64,000 bases of DNA from an uncultured Rhodopila sp. (GCA_903932145.1 CAIZFE010000086.1:62001-126000); one strand, 5' to 3'. Positions 1-9,944 are shown, numbered from the stretch's first letter. Notes: generated from the sequence alone by a model not told the origin. Made by a program: numbers and translations.

Positions 1-839
1 AGCGAGTCGTGTTCTGCCCAGGCGACATCCTCGATCCCGAACCCGGCCACGCCCGCCACCGGCTGCTGACCGGGCGGCAAGGCGCCGCCGCCCGGAGCGC
101 GTGCGATCACCGTCAACGTCCGAGCGGCGAAGTCGGCGGCGATGTAGGAGTCCTGGGCGAAGATGCGCATCCGGCGTTCCGTGCGCGGCGAAATCCGGCT
201 GGCGGTAATCGTCGCGACCGCACCGTTACGAAACCGCAGGCGGGCGTTGGAGATGTCCTCATGCGGGCTGGCGACCGGGGCGCCGACCGCATCGACGCTT
301 TCAATCTCGCTGTCGATCAGGGCCAGCACCAGATCCAGATCATGAATCATCAGATCGAGGATGACCGACACATCCGTGCCGCGGGGCTTGAACGGGGCCA
401 TGCGGGTCGCCTCGATATACAGCGGCGCACCAATGCGGCCCGCCATCGCGCGATATGCGCCGGAGAAACGCTCCAGGTGTCCGACCTGCAGAACAAGTCC
501 GCGTTCCGTCGCGACAGCGGCCATTTCGTCGGCCTGAGCCAACGTGGCGGCGATCGGCTTTTCCACCAGCACATGCTTGCCCGCGTGCAAGGCCCGGGTC
601 GCGAGTTCGTAATGCGCCTTGGCCGGAGCGGCGATGATCACGGCGTCGGAGGCGTCCAGCAGCGCGGCAAAGTCCAGCGCCTCGGCTCCTGCCTCCCAAC
701 CGACGGTCTTGGCGCGTTCCTGGTCGGGGTCAAAAATGCCCGACAATTTGGCGCGGGAGGACGCGGCGACCTTCAGCGCATGGTAGCGCCCGAAGTGTCC
801 GGCGCCCGCGATCCCGATCCGAAGCATTGATTCTGGCAT
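1..839 (-). CDS. Gfo/Idh/MocA family oxidoreductase (partial, 3' end outside window)
   Basis: The gene runs leftwards off the window; 279 complete codons are visible and no stop is reached. The N-terminus is a Rossmann nucleotide-binding fold (IGIAGAGHFGRYH, residues 8-20) and the family's EKP motif is at residues 93-95, followed by the alpha/beta dimerisation domain with a conserved IHDLDLVLAL stretch. Members oxidise or reduce sugars and sugar nucleotides with NAD(P). I chose the ATG at 839 because GAGG lies about six bases upstream; an internal ATG at 827 is possible. It is divergent from ugd. In many alphaproteobacteria a gene of this kind sits among the lipid A genes next to lpxB, and a sugar-nucleotide role would fit the neighbouring UDP-glucose dehydrogenase, but the genes to the left cannot be seen, so the substrate is not assigned. 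Confidence 0.85.
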   Translation of the reverse strand, partial: MPESMLRIGIAGAGHFGRYHALKVAASSRAKLSGIFDPDQERAKTVGWEAGAEALDFAALLDASDAVIIAAPAKAHYELATRALHAGKHVLVEKPIAATLAQADEMAAVATERGLVLQVGHLERFSGAYRAMAGRIGAPLYIEATRMAPFKPRGTDVSVILDLMIHDLDLVLALIDSEIESVDAVGAPVASPHEDISNARLRFRNGAVATITASRISPRTERRMRIFAQDSYIAADFAARTLTVIARAPGGGALPPGQQPVAGVAGFGIEDVAWAEHDS

Positions 840-1032
840 GACAATCCTCGGCTTTGTAACTGAACGTTGCGCGAATCCGGGTGTCAACGATCTGGTGCCA
901 GACATCCGACCTATCGCGTTCGTGTCAAGGGGGCATATGCGTAACAATGCCACCGCCGTCTTAGGTAAATCGCTGGAAACCGCCGCCGCCATGTGCTTAT
1001 GCGACCGTACAGCGGCTCAAGGACTCTGGAAC

Positions 1033-2358
1033 ATGCGCATAACGATGATTGGCGGCGGCTATGTCGGCCTGGTTTCCGGCGCCTGCTTCGCCGAATTTGG
1101 CACCGAGGTGACGGTCGTTGAAACCGACGGAAACAAACTGGCCGCCCTGCGCGAGGGCCGCATGCCGATCTACGAACCAGGCCTTGAACAACTGGTGCGG
1201 GAAAACGTCGCCGCCGGCCGTTTGACCTTCACCGGCGATCTGGCCTCGGCGGTGGACGGAACCGAGGCGGTGTTCATCGCTGTGGGCACGCCCACTCGCC
1301 GTGGCGATGGCCACGCGGATCTGACATATGTCTATGCAGCCGCCGAACAGGTCGCCCGCGCCCTGACAGGCTATGCCGTGATCGTCACCAAATCCACTGT
1401 GCCGGTGGGCACCGGGCGCCGCATCAAGGAAATCGTCGCCGCCACGCGCCCCGACCTGGACTTCGACGTCGCCTCCAATCCGGAATTTCTGCGTGAAGGC
1501 AATGCGATCGGCGACTTCATGCGTCCGGACCGGGTGGTGATCGGCGCCGAGACCGAACGCACCCGCGAGATCATGCGCCGGCTGTACCGGCCGCTGTATC
1601 TGATCGAGGCCCCCATCGTCTTCACCGCGATCGAAACCGCCGAACTGACGAAATACGCGGCCAACGCCTTCCTGGCGATGAAGGTTACTTTCATCAACGA
1701 GATGGCCGATCTGTGTGAGAAAGTCGGCGCCGACGTGCATGACGTGGCGCGCGGCATCGGCCTGGACGGCCGTATCGGCCGGAAATTCCTGCATCCCGGC
1801 CCGGGATATGGTGGGTCGTGCTTCCCGAAGGATACTTTGGCACTGGTGCGCACCGCCCAGGATTACGGCGCCCCGTCACGGTTGGTGGAGGCGACCGTCG
1901 CTGTCAACGATGCGCGCAAGTCCAGCATGGCGATGCGCGTCATCGCCGCTTGCGGCGGTTCGGTTCGTGGTAAGACCATCGCGGTGCTGGGCCTGACCTT
2001 CAAGCCGGAAACCGACGACATGCGGGATTCACCATCGCTGTCCATCGTCTCTCGCCTCGCCGGCGACGGGGCGATCATTCGGGCCTTCGATCCCGAGGGG
2101 ATGCAACAGGCTCGGCCGCTGCTGCCGGATTCGGTGGAATATTGCACCGACGCCCTGCATGCGGCGGCGGGAGCGGATGCGCTGGTGTTGATCACTGAAT
2201 GGAATGAATTCCGGGCCTTATCGCCGGTGCGGTTGCGCGATGCGATGCGGGGGAGGGTGCTGGTGGATCTACGCAATGTGTATGACCCGATCGCCATGCG
2301 TCAGGCCGGCTTTGCCTATCACGGTATCGGCCGCCCCGCTGTTGAAGCGGCCGTCTGA
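1033..2358 (+). CDS. ugd: UDP-glucose 6-dehydrogenase
   Basis: Cytoplasmic enzyme that oxidises UDP-glucose to UDP-glucuronate with two NAD+, supplying uronic acid for exopolysaccharide or lipopolysaccharide. The 441-residue protein opens with a Rossmann motif (GGGYVG, residues 7-12), has a central helical UDP-GlcDH domain, and carries the catalytic cysteine at about residue 263 in GYGGSCFPKD. The C-terminal UDP-binding domain includes GLTFKPETDDMRDSPS. The frame stays open back to 838, but the region before 1033 does not look like this family and MRITMIGGGYVG is the classic start. Its stop overlaps the rsmB start codon by one base, so the two are probably co-transcribed although unrelated in function. 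The 193 bases upstream are shared with the divergent oxidoreductase and must hold its promoter. Confidence 0.95.
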   Translation: MRITMIGGGYVGLVSGACFAEFGTEVTVVETDGNKLAALREGRMPIYEPGLEQLVRENVAAGRLTFTGDLASAVDGTEAVFIAVGTPTRRGDGHADLTYVYAAAEQVARALTGYAVIVTKSTVPVGTGRRIKEIVAATRPDLDFDVASNPEFLREGNAIGDFMRPDRVVIGAETERTREIMRRLYRPLYLIEAPIVFTAIETAELTKYAANAFLAMKVTFINEMADLCEKVGADVHDVARGIGLDGRIGRKFLHPGPGYGGSCFPKDTLALVRTAQDYGAPSRLVEATVAVNDARKSSMAMRVIAACGGSVRGKTIAVLGLTFKPETDDMRDSPSLSIVSRLAGDGAIIRAFDPEGMQQARPLLPDSVEYCTDALHAAAGADALVLITEWNEFRALSPVRLRDAMRGRVLVDLRNVYDPIAMRQAGFAYHGIGRPAVEAAV

Positions 2359-3596
2359 TGTCCGATCCCACACGCGAGTCCGCCTTCGACCTGCTGACTG
2401 CCGTCCTGGAAAAGCACCGCACGCTGGAACAGGCGCTGGACGCGCTGCCAGCACAGGAGCCGCGCGACCGAGCCGCCGCGCATCGGCTCGCCGCCGCCGT
2501 GCTGCGGCGAATGGGCACGCTGGACGCCGTGCTGGAGCCTTTCCTGCGCAAAGAACCGCCGGAACCCGTCCGCAACATTCTCCGCATCGGTGCCGCCGGT
2601 CTGCTGCTGCTGGACACGCCCGGGCATGCGGCGGTGGCGACGGCCGTAACGCTGGCCAAACGCAAAGGACTGACGCCCTTTGCCGGGTTGATCAACGCCG
2701 TGCTGCGTAAGGTCGCCACCGCTGGAACTGGCGCGATGGACGATTTGGACTCCGCCCGTTTGGATACCCCGGTTTGGCTGTGGACGGCCTGGGGTCCGTC
2801 TGCCCGCGCCATCGCCACGGCGCATCAGACCGAAGCACCGCTTGATGTGACGTTGAAACCCGGTGGCGCGGTGCCCGAGGGCGGTGAATTGCTGCCGACC
2901 GGGTCGGTGCGCTTCCCGGCGGGAACGCGAGTCGCTGACATTCCCGGGTTTGAAGCTGGCGATATGTGGGTGCAGGACGCCGCCGCTGCCCTGCCGGCCC
3001 AGCTTCTCGCCGCCCAACCCGGTGAAAAGATTGCCGATCTGTGCGCGGCACCCGGTGGCAAGACCGCCCAATTGGTCGCGGCGGGCGCCATCGTCACGGC
3101 GATTGAACGCGACCCTGCCCGGATCGAGCGCCTGAGCGCGAACCTGCAACGTTGGGGACTTCACGCGGAAGTGATAAACGCCGACGCGACCACCTGGCGG
3201 CCATGGACCGGCTTCGATGCCGTGCTGCTGGACGCTCCGTGCAGCGCCACCGGCACGATCCGCCGGCATCCTGATGTCGCTCGCGTCAAACGCCTGCGGG
3301 AAGTGCAAACCGTCAGCCAGGCCCAGGATGAATTGCTGGAAGCCGCCGTTGCCATGCTGCGGCCGGGCGGACGGCTGATTTACGCCGTTTGCTCGCTGCA
3401 ACCCGAGGAAGGTGCACCGCGCATCGAAGCCGCCATCGCCAGGGGCGGCGTGCGCCTGGAACCGTTCCGGCCGGAGGAATTGGCGGCGCTTCCGCAGGCT
3501 TTGACGAAGGAGGGCTACCTGCGGACCCACCCGGGGCTGTGGAAGGAACGCGGCGGCATGGACGGTTTCTTCGCCGCGCGCCTGATCAAGGTCTGA
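2358..3596 (+). CDS. rsmB: 16S rRNA (cytosine(967)-C(5))-methyltransferase
   Basis: SAM-dependent enzyme of the Sun/Fmu (RsmB/NOP) family that makes m5C967 in 16S rRNA. The 412-residue protein has an N-terminal NusB-like helical RNA-binding domain (about residues 1-140), then the catalytic domain with SAM loop LCAAPGGKTAQL, the PC motif APCSATGTIRRHPD (Cys295) and the second catalytic cysteine in AVCSLQPEEG (Cys345). Both cysteines needed for the C5 mechanism are present. The ATG at 2358 overlaps the ugd stop. The following rpe starts 44 bases after the stop, on the same strand. The length is normal for the family. Confidence 0.94.
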   Translation: MSDPTRESAFDLLTAVLEKHRTLEQALDALPAQEPRDRAAAHRLAAAVLRRMGTLDAVLEPFLRKEPPEPVRNILRIGAAGLLLLDTPGHAAVATAVTLAKRKGLTPFAGLINAVLRKVATAGTGAMDDLDSARLDTPVWLWTAWGPSARAIATAHQTEAPLDVTLKPGGAVPEGGELLPTGSVRFPAGTRVADIPGFEAGDMWVQDAAAALPAQLLAAQPGEKIADLCAAPGGKTAQLVAAGAIVTAIERDPARIERLSANLQRWGLHAEVINADATTWRPWTGFDAVLLDAPCSATGTIRRHPDVARVKRLREVQTVSQAQDELLEAAVAMLRPGGRLIYAVCSLQPEEGAPRIEAAIARGGVRLEPFRPEELAALPQALTKEGYLRTHPGLWKERGGMDGFFAARLIKV

Positions 3597-3639
3597 TGTT
3601 ACCTTGTGCGACATCGGCGACGGTGGCTAGAAACGTCGT

Positions 3640-4311
3640 ATGGTTGCTCCCCAGTCCAGGCCTATTACCATCGCCCCGAGTTTGCTGGCCGCCGATTTCG
3701 GCCGGTTGCAGGAGGAGGTAAGCGCGATTGAGGCTGCCGGCGCCGACTGGCTGCACCTTGATATCATGGACGGCCACTTTGTGCCGAACATCAGCTACGG
3801 CCCGGGTGTCCTGGCGGCGCTGCGCAAACACACGAAGCTGCCGTTTGACGTGCATCTGATGATCGCGCCGGTCGATGCGTATCTGGACGCGTTCATCGAC
3901 GCCGGTGCCGATCATATCAGCCTGCATCCCGAGGCCGGGCCGAATCTGCACCGGTCGCTGCAACACATTCGTCATGCCGGTAAGAAGGCCGGAATCGTGC
4001 TGAACCCCGCGACCTCGCCTGACGTGCTGGAGTGGTCGCTCGATCTGGTCGATATCATCCTGGTGATGTCGGTCAACCCCGGTTTCGGCGGCCAATCGTT
4101 CCTGACCTCGCAACTGCCGAAGATCGCGCATCTGCGCCGGATGATCGACGCGGCGGACCATCCCATCACGCTGGCGGTCGATGGCGGTATTACGACTGCC
4201 ACCGCACCCCTGGCGATCGCGGCCGGCGCTGACACGCTGATCGCCGGCACCTCCGTCTTTCGCGCCCCCGACTACGCCCGGGCGATCGCAACCTTGCGAG
4301 GAGGCACATGA
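3640..4311 (+). CDS. rpe: Ribulose-phosphate 3-epimerase
   Basis: Cytoplasmic TIM-barrel enzyme interconverting D-ribulose 5-phosphate and D-xylulose 5-phosphate in the pentose phosphate (and, where present, Calvin) pathway. The 223 residues show the family's diagnostic blocks: IAPSLLAADFGRL near the N-terminus, the metal-site motif HLDIMDGHFVPNISYG, FDVHLMI, VMSVNPGFGGQSF and the phosphate-binding end LAVDGGI plus AGTSVF. The next gene starts inside the stop codon (ATGA overlap) and its ribosome-binding site AGGAGG lies inside the rpe 3' end, so translation is likely coupled. Transketolase, which acts next to this enzyme in the pathway, is encoded about 33 kb to the right, not in this operon. 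Confidence 0.96.
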   Translation: MVAPQSRPITIAPSLLAADFGRLQEEVSAIEAAGADWLHLDIMDGHFVPNISYGPGVLAALRKHTKLPFDVHLMIAPVDAYLDAFIDAGADHISLHPEAGPNLHRSLQHIRHAGKKAGIVLNPATSPDVLEWSLDLVDIILVMSVNPGFGGQSFLTSQLPKIAHLRRMIDAADHPITLAVDGGITTATAPLAIAAGADTLIAGTSVFRAPDYARAIATLRGGT

Positions 4312-5918
4312 CCGCCGCCAGCCCTGGTAGCTGGATGCGCGGCGCCCGGCGCGCCATGGCTCGCTTGCCGAGTATCCGCATGGGGCGGGTGCCGGATGCT
4401 CCGGCACTGTCGGTGCGCGATCCGTGGCCGGGGGATGCCGCCCGAGGCGCGCAACTGATCAAGGGCGAGTTGGCCATTGGCGGCGCCATCCAGATCCTGC
4501 GGCAAGGCGGCTGGAACCAGATTGACGGCAATGCCGCGCTGCGCGCCGGTGCGTTCGGTTTCACCTGGCTGCGCGACCTGCGGGCCCTGGGTACCGATGC
4601 GGCCCGTTTGCGGGCGCGCGCTTTAGTGGCGGAATGGATCGCCGGCCCGCCCGCCGATCCCATCGCCCATCGTCCCGACGTCGCCGGGGCGCGCATCACC
4701 GCTTGGCTCGGGCATTACGACTTCTTCGCCGCCACCGCCGACGATGTGTTCCGCCAGCGGCTGATGAACCGGCTGGTGTCGGAAGCTCGTGCCCTGTCCG
4801 CCGCCCTGCCGGCCGAGGAGTTGGACGCCCGCGCCCTGACCGCGATGAAGGGCTTGATCGCGGCGGCCGTCGCGTTGCGAGAGCACGCGGGCTTTCTGGC
4901 CCGGGCACTGCGGTTTCTGCCGCAGGAAATTGCCCGACAGATATTGCCCGATGGCTGCCATGCGGAACGCAGTCCGGCGGCGCAGTTGTCCGCGCTGCAG
5001 GATCTGACGGAAATCCGGGCGCTGTTTCAGACGTCTCAGACCACGGCGCCGCCGATCCTGGCGCACGCGATAGAGCGGATGGCCCCGGCGTTGCGGATGA
5101 TGCGGCATGGCGACGGTGGGCTGGCGCTGTTTAACGGCAGTCGCGAAGAAACCAGTACGCTGGTCGATCTGGTGCTGACCCAGGCGGGACGTGGCGGCCG
5201 CAGTCCCTCCGCGCTAGCTGATGGCGGCTTCCACCGCATGCAGGCCGGCCGAACGGTGGTGATTGTGGATTGCGGGGTTCCGGCCCCAGCCGGACTCGAT
5301 CGATTGGCACATGCCGGCACGCTGTCGATGGAATTATCGGTCGGCCGCGACCGGTTGATCGTCAATTGCGGAGCGTTCCTGACCGGCCCGCCGGAATGGC
5401 GCGATGCGGCCCGAGCGACCGCCGCGCACTCGACGTTGGTGATCGGCGATATCAACAGCAGCGAACTGAAGCCCGAGGGTCTTGGCCGCCGTCCGACACT
5501 GGTCGAGGTCAATCGTGAGGAAGCCGCCGGGGCGCATTGGCTGGACGTGTCGCATGACGGGTGGCGCAAGCCGTTTAACGCGGTGCATCGCCGCCGGCTG
5601 TATATGGCGGAAAGCGGCGAGGACATTCGTGGCGAGGACCTGATCGAAGCGCCTGACCCGCAGCCGTTCACGTTGCGCTTCCATTTGCATCCGGATGTGC
5701 AGGTCAGTGTGCAGCAGGATGGGACGGCCGTGCTGCTGAAACTGAAGGGTGGGACGTTCTGGCGCTTGCGTGCCGACGGGGCGCGTATGAGCCTGGAAGA
5801 GACGATCTATCTCGGCGGCGCAGAACCGAGGCGCAGTGAGCAGGTCGTGCTGACCGGGTTCGCTGACGGCTCGCAGCATGTCAAGTGGGCGCTCAGCAAG
5901 GTTGAACGCGCCGGGTGA
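4308..5918 (+). CDS. Heparinase II/III family protein
   Basis: A 536-residue protein with the C-terminal beta-sheet domain typical of heparinase II/III-like proteins (for example the block HDGWRKPFNAVHRRRLYM around residues 415-435, and LELSVGRDRLIVNCGAF-like text near 340). The N-terminal half is alpha-helical, as in (alpha/alpha)-toroid polysaccharide lyases. No clear signal peptide is seen: the N-terminus is basic but lacks a convincing hydrophobic core. Family members cleave uronate-containing polysaccharides; the actual substrate is unknown. Its position after ugd (the uronic acid donor enzyme) and before a glycosyltransferase suggests polysaccharide turnover, which is an inference. The start overlaps the rpe stop by four bases and has a strong AGGAGG. 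Confidence 0.82.
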   Translation: MTAASPGSWMRGARRAMARLPSIRMGRVPDAPALSVRDPWPGDAARGAQLIKGELAIGGAIQILRQGGWNQIDGNAALRAGAFGFTWLRDLRALGTDAARLRARALVAEWIAGPPADPIAHRPDVAGARITAWLGHYDFFAATADDVFRQRLMNRLVSEARALSAALPAEELDARALTAMKGLIAAAVALREHAGFLARALRFLPQEIARQILPDGCHAERSPAAQLSALQDLTEIRALFQTSQTTAPPILAHAIERMAPALRMMRHGDGGLALFNGSREETSTLVDLVLTQAGRGGRSPSALADGGFHRMQAGRTVVIVDCGVPAPAGLDRLAHAGTLSMELSVGRDRLIVNCGAFLTGPPEWRDAARATAAHSTLVIGDINSSELKPEGLGRRPTLVEVNREEAAGAHWLDVSHDGWRKPFNAVHRRRLYMAESGEDIRGEDLIEAPDPQPFTLRFHLHPDVQVSVQQDGTAVLLKLKGGTFWRLRADGARMSLEETIYLGGAEPRRSEQVVLTGFADGSQHVKWALSKVERAG

Positions 5919-5966
5919 TCAACGCGTTGGTTTGGACACGTCTGGCCCAACCTATCATGGCTCGGC

Positions 5967-6017
5967 TTGTCCGGGCCACCTCTGCCATGGCGGTGCCTCG
6001 ACGGGCGGCCCGGACAA
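5967..6017. repeat. Palindromic intergenic element, copy 1
   Basis: An exact 11-base inverted repeat (TTGTCCGGGCC at 5967-5977 and its complement at 6007-6017) with a 29-base loop, ending seven bases before the glycosyltransferase start codon. Its stem and flanking CATGGCTCGGCTTG resemble the palindromes at 44838-44918 and 61050-61140, so all three may belong to one dispersed family. In RNA it would fold just upstream of the next gene and could affect its translation. Confidence 0.6.
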
Positions 6018-6024
6018 ATCGACG

Positions 6025-7131
6025 ATGAAAATCATCGAAATCACCAACGTCGATTTCTCCCTGCGGCACTTCCTGTTGCCGTTGATGCGGGCGATGCGCG
6101 CCCGTGGCCACGAGGTTGTCGGTGCCTGCGCGGAGGGGCCGTTGTTGGACGATGTCCGTGCCGAGGGTTTCCGCGTGATCGCGATCCCATTTGTCCGCCG
6201 CTTGTCGCCCCTGGCGCATATCCGGGCATTCCAGTCGCTGGTGGAAATTCTACGCGCGGAAAAACCCGATATCGTCCATGCCCACATGCCGATCAGCGGC
6301 TTTCTGGCCCGGCTTGCCGCCCGCGTCGCCGGGGTGCCGAAGGTGGCCTATACCTGCCACGGCTTTCTGTTCAATCACGCGTCGTCCTCTTGGCCTCGCC
6401 GGGGGCTGTCGTTCGTCATGGAGTGGAGCGCCGCCCAGGTGACAGACGTGTTTCTGACCGTGTCGGAAGCCGAGGCGCGGGATGCTCGCCGCCTGCACAT
6501 TGCCGCCAACGCCGAACCGGTGCGCAACGGCCGTGACCCGGCGATTTTCCACCCCGATCCGGGGGCGCGGGAGCGGATCAGGACCGAACTCGGGGTACCG
6601 ATGGACCGGGTGGTGATCATCGCGGTGTCGCGGTTGGTCTGGCACAAGGGCTACCCGGAACTCGCCGCCGCAATGCGGGCGGTGCCGGAAGCGGAACTGT
6701 GGGTGGTCGGGGAACGGCTGGAAACCGATCGAGGCCCCGACATGGCCGCGTTGCTGCGGGCCGCCGGCCTGGGCTATCGCCTGCGCCTGCTGGGCTATCG
6801 CTCCGACATTCCCGCCCTTCTGGCCGCCGCCGACATCTTCACCCTGCCCAGCCGGTTCGAGGGCCTGCCGATGTCGGTGATTGAAGCGATGCTGACCGGC
6901 CTGCCTGTCGTTGCCACCAACGTGCGCGGGCCGGCCGAACAGGTGGTGGATGGAGAGACCGGCCTGTCAGTGCCAGCAGGCGACTCGAAAGCGTTGGGCG
7001 CCGCGCTCGGTCGCCTGGTCCGGGGTGCGGATCTGCGCGTTCGGATGGGGCAGGCCGGCCGTCTCCGGGCGCTGGAGCGCTATGACGAGGCGAAAGTTCT
7101 GTCACACACGCTGGACCTGTTGGGCCTGTAG
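6025..7131 (+). CDS. Glycosyltransferase family 4 (GT-B fold)
   Basis: A 368-residue GT-B enzyme of the Glyco_trans_4_4 / Glycos_transf_1 type. The N-terminal domain has DIVHAHMPISGFLARLAAR near residues 90-108, and the C-terminal nucleotide-sugar domain carries the E-x7-E motif in FEGLPMSVIEAMLTGLP, preceded by VSRLVWHKGYPEL. Donor and acceptor cannot be read from sequence. I chose ATG 6025 (MKIIEITNVDFSLRHF): the open frame extends back to 5878 but that part is the heparinase 3' end and the palindrome. It probably modifies a cell-surface polysaccharide or lipid. It lies 106 bases after the heparinase-family gene and 35 bases before purH. Confidence 0.88.
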   Translation: MKIIEITNVDFSLRHFLLPLMRAMRARGHEVVGACAEGPLLDDVRAEGFRVIAIPFVRRLSPLAHIRAFQSLVEILRAEKPDIVHAHMPISGFLARLAARVAGVPKVAYTCHGFLFNHASSSWPRRGLSFVMEWSAAQVTDVFLTVSEAEARDARRLHIAANAEPVRNGRDPAIFHPDPGARERIRTELGVPMDRVVIIAVSRLVWHKGYPELAAAMRAVPEAELWVVGERLETDRGPDMAALLRAAGLGYRLRLLGYRSDIPALLAAADIFTLPSRFEGLPMSVIEAMLTGLPVVATNVRGPAEQVVDGETGLSVPAGDSKALGAALGRLVRGADLRVRMGQAGRLRALERYDEAKVLSHTLDLLGL

Positions 7132-7166
7132 GTCTATCCCGCCTTTTTTAACGGAACCTCGCCGCC

Positions 7167-8741
7167 ATGACCGACATCGTTACTATCCGACGGGCCTTGA
7201 TCTCCGTCTCCGACAAGACCGGTCTGGTGCCGTTCGCCCGAGCGTTGGCGGATCGAGGGGTCGAAATCCTGTCCACCGGCGGATCGGCCAAGGCACTGCG
7301 CGACGCCGGGGTGCCGGTAACAGAGGTGTCCGATCACACCGGCTTTCCGGAGATCATGGACGGCCGCGTGAAGACGCTGGTGCCGCAAATCCACGGCGGC
7401 ATCCTCGGGCGCCGCGACGTTCCCGAACACATGGACCAGATGCGGGAACATGGCATCGCGCCGATCGATCTGGTCGCGGTGAATCTGTATCCATTCGAGG
7501 CCACGGTCGCCAGGGGCGCTGCCTACGACGATTGCGTCGAGAACATCGATATCGGGGGCCCGGCGCTGATTCGTGGTGCCGCGAAGAACCATGATTTCGT
7601 GGCCGTTCTGACCGATCCCGATCAATACGGGGACGTATTGGCAGAGATCACGGCGTCCGGCGGCACGTCACTGCTGTTGCGCCGGCGACTCGCCGGTGAG
7701 GCTTATGCGCGGACGGCGGCCTATGATTCCGCCATCGGTGCCTGGTTCGCCGAACAGCGCGCCGATATTTTTCCGAAACGGATGACGCTCGCGGGCAGCC
7801 TGCGGCAGACCTTGCGCTATGGTGAGAACCCGCATCAGGCAGCCGCCTTCTACGTGTCAGGCAACCGCCCGGGCGTGGCGACCGCCCGGCAGGTGCAGGG
7901 CAAGGAATTGTCGTTCAACAACCTGAACGATACCGACGCGGCGTTCGAGTGCGTGGCGGAATTCGATGCGCCGACCATCGCTATTATCAAGCACGCCAAC
8001 CCGTGCGGCGTGGCCTCGGCGGCTTCGTTGGTAGATGCGTGGGATGCGGCGTTCCGCTGCGATCCGGTGTCCCCGTATGGCGGCATCGTCGCGGTGAACC
8101 GGACGCTGGATCTGGCCTCGGCCGAAAAGATCGCGGCCATCTTCACCGAGGTCATTATTGCCCCGGACGCTGATGAGGCGGCGATGGCTTTGTTGTCGCG
8201 GAAGAAGAATTTGCGGCTGTTGCTGACCGGCGGCATGCCGGACGCGTCCGCTGCCGGCATGACATTCCGCAGTCTGGCCGGTGGCTTTTTGGCGCAGACG
8301 CGCGATGCCGGGCGGATCGGAGCGGCGGACGTCAAGGTGGTCACGCGCCGCGCGCCGACCGACGCCGAACTGGCCGATTTGCTGTTCGCGTTCCGGGTCT
8401 GCAAGCACGTCAAATCGAATGCGATCGTCTATGCCAAGGGCGGCGCGACGGTCGGCATCGGCGGTGGTCAGCCGAACCGTGTGGACTCCGCCCGCATCGC
8501 TGCCTGGAAAAGCGAGGAAGCCGCCAAGGCCGCCGGGCTGCCGGAACGTCTGACGCAAGGCAGCGTGGTTGCCTCTGATGCGTTCTTCCCATTCGCCGAT
8601 GGACTGGAGGCGGCCATCGCGGCCGGGGCGACGGCGGTGATCCAGCCGGGCGGTTCCATCCGCGACGCCGAGGTGATCGCCGCCGCCGATTCCGCCGGGT
8701 TGGCGATGGTGTTCACCGGGATGCGGCACTTCCGGCACTGA
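7167..8741 (+). CDS. purH: Bifunctional AICAR formyltransferase / IMP cyclohydrolase
   Basis: Catalyses the last two steps of de novo IMP synthesis: formylation of AICAR with 10-formyl-THF, then ring closure. The N-terminal MGS-like cyclohydrolase domain (about 1-195) begins [18 protein letters not shown] and has [14 protein letters not shown]. The C-terminal transformylase domain carries [13 protein letters not shown] and the essential Lys-His pair at 275-276 in [11 protein letters not shown], and ends with the usual [11 protein letters not shown]. At 524 residues it is full length. It follows the glycosyltransferase by 35 bases on the same strand and is followed by a GC-rich hairpin. No PurR-type or riboswitch element is evident upstream. 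Confidence 0.97.
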   Translation: MTDIVTIRRALISVSDKTGLVPFARALADRGVEILSTGGSAKALRDAGVPVTEVSDHTGFPEIMDGRVKTLVPQIHGGILGRRDVPEHMDQMREHGIAPIDLVAVNLYPFEATVARGAAYDDCVENIDIGGPALIRGAAKNHDFVAVLTDPDQYGDVLAEITASGGTSLLLRRRLAGEAYARTAAYDSAIGAWFAEQRADIFPKRMTLAGSLRQTLRYGENPHQAAAFYVSGNRPGVATARQVQGKELSFNNLNDTDAAFECVAEFDAPTIAIIKHANPCGVASAASLVDAWDAAFRCDPVSPYGGIVAVNRTLDLASAEKIAAIFTEVIIAPDADEAAMALLSRKKNLRLLLTGGMPDASAAGMTFRSLAGGFLAQTRDAGRIGAADVKVVTRRAPTDAELADLLFAFRVCKHVKSNAIVYAKGGATVGIGGGQPNRVDSARIAAWKSEEAAKAAGLPERLTQGSVVASDAFFPFADGLEAAIAAGATAVIQPGGSIRDAEVIAAADSAGLAMVFTGMRHFRH

Positions 8742-8752
8742 CGCGGCGTTAT

Positions 8753-8781
8753 GGCGCGGCCATGTTTTGCAGGGCCGCGCC
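8753..8781. terminator. GC-rich hairpin between convergent genes
   Basis: An exact nine-base stem (GGCGCGGCC / GGCCGCGCC) with an 11-base loop, 11 bases after the purH stop and six bases before the end of the leftward beta-propeller gene. There is no long T-run, so it would be a weak or bidirectional intrinsic terminator. Confidence 0.6.
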
Positions 8782-8786
8782 GGGGT

Positions 8787-9944
8787 TTATCGTGCGAGGC
8801 CCCGCATCGACGCGGGTTGGCCGGGTAGTTTCATGTTGGGCCCGATCTGCTCCGGCTTTCCGTTAACGATCCGGAACACCTGCAGATCTTTGTCGAAGTA
8901 ATTCCCGACATAAATATAGTTACTGTCGGGACTGTAGGCGATGCCCTCCGGCAGTCCGCCCAGCGGCGCCTTGCCGGTGATGGTCATCTTGCCGCCGGGA
9001 CCGACCGACATGACGACCAGTTCGCCGCCTTTGGTTTTGAACCAGTCGCTGGTCTTCGCGCCCGAACCCAACAGCAGCGGGGTGGCCGCCCATTTTCCGT
9101 TGGGCGAGATCGCGAAGCCTTCGGGGCCGTTGCCGGGGCTCATGATATCGACGACATGCGGATGCGGGCCGGTCGCGTCGATGATAACCTCGGCGTCGCC
9201 GTTGTTCTTCTGCGCGCCGGTGTTGGATGCGATCACGTATTTTCCATCCGGCGTGATATCGATATTATAAGGATTGAACGCTGATGGGATATCCATGGAC
9301 TTATCGTAGGTGACCGTTTGTCCGTCAATACTCAGGACCGCGATCTTATTCACCTGATTGAGGCAGACAAACGCCCGCTTTCCGTCGGGAGTGATTACAA
9401 CCGCCGCCGCCTCTTGCTCCAACGGTACATCACCGAGCGACTTTACGACGCCATTCTGGATTGAGAGAACCGATACGCTTTTGCCGTTGCGATTTGCGAT
9501 CAGTGCCAGATCGCCTTTGTGGGAAATCGCAAGGCCGGAAGGCTGCATCCCGACGGTGACCGTATCAGTCAGCTTCGGCGGATTGGCGTTCAGGTCGATC
9601 ACGAACAACTTGTTGTCCGGTGTGGACTTCCACGTCGCCCCGTCCTGGTTGTGCACCACCGAATTCGCGACCAGACCCAGCTTGCCATCTGGCGTGATCT
9701 GCAAATTTGTGGGTGGTCCAAGCAACGAATTCATCAGCGGCAGCGATGCTCGGATTTTCGGCCTGGCGGGGTTGGACACATCCATGATCAGAACGGCATC
9801 GTTACCCGGCGCGCCGTTCACCGGACCGTTGGCCTCGTAGGTAATTTTCGCGTCCAGGCCGATCAGGATGTCATGGATACTGGCCCATGCCGGCGTTGCC
9901 GCCAGGACTCCGCAAGACATCATCAGTGCGGCGCGCATGTTCAT
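8787..9944 (-). CDS. Secreted YVTN/lactonase-type beta-propeller protein
   Basis: A 385-residue exported protein: hydrophobic signal peptide with a cleavage site after TPAWA (about residue 21), then repeating blades of the form [52 protein letters not shown] and [12 protein letters not shown]. This is the pattern of YVTN/6-phosphogluconolactonase-like propellers. Such proteins act in the periplasm, often as binding scaffolds or with quinone/cytochrome oxidases, and an enzymatic role cannot be deduced. The gene is alone on its strand, divergent from the first LLM oxidoreductase with 112 bases between them, and convergent with purH. Confidence 0.85.
   Translation of the reverse strand: MNMRAALMMSCGVLAATPAWASIHDILIGLDAKITYEANGPVNGAPGNDAVLIMDVSNPARPKIRASLPLMNSLLGPPTNLQITPDGKLGLVANSVVHNQDGATWKSTPDNKLFVIDLNANPPKLTDTVTVGMQPSGLAISHKGDLALIANRNGKSVSVLSIQNGVVKSLGDVPLEQEAAAVVITPDGKRAFVCLNQVNKIAVLSIDGQTVTYDKSMDIPSAFNPYNIDITPDGKYVIASNTGAQKNNGDAEVIIDATGPHPHVVDIMSPGNGPEGFAISPNGKWAATPLLLGSGAKTSDWFKTKGGELVVMSVGPGGKMTITGKAPLGGLPEGIAYSPDSNYIYVGNYFDKDLQVFRIVNGKPEQIGPNMKLPGQPASMRGLAR

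Noticed and set aside
9-830. 273-codon open frame on the + strand at the left edge
   Set aside because: It is antisense to the clear Gfo/Idh/MocA oxidoreductase reading left and has no domain-like composition.
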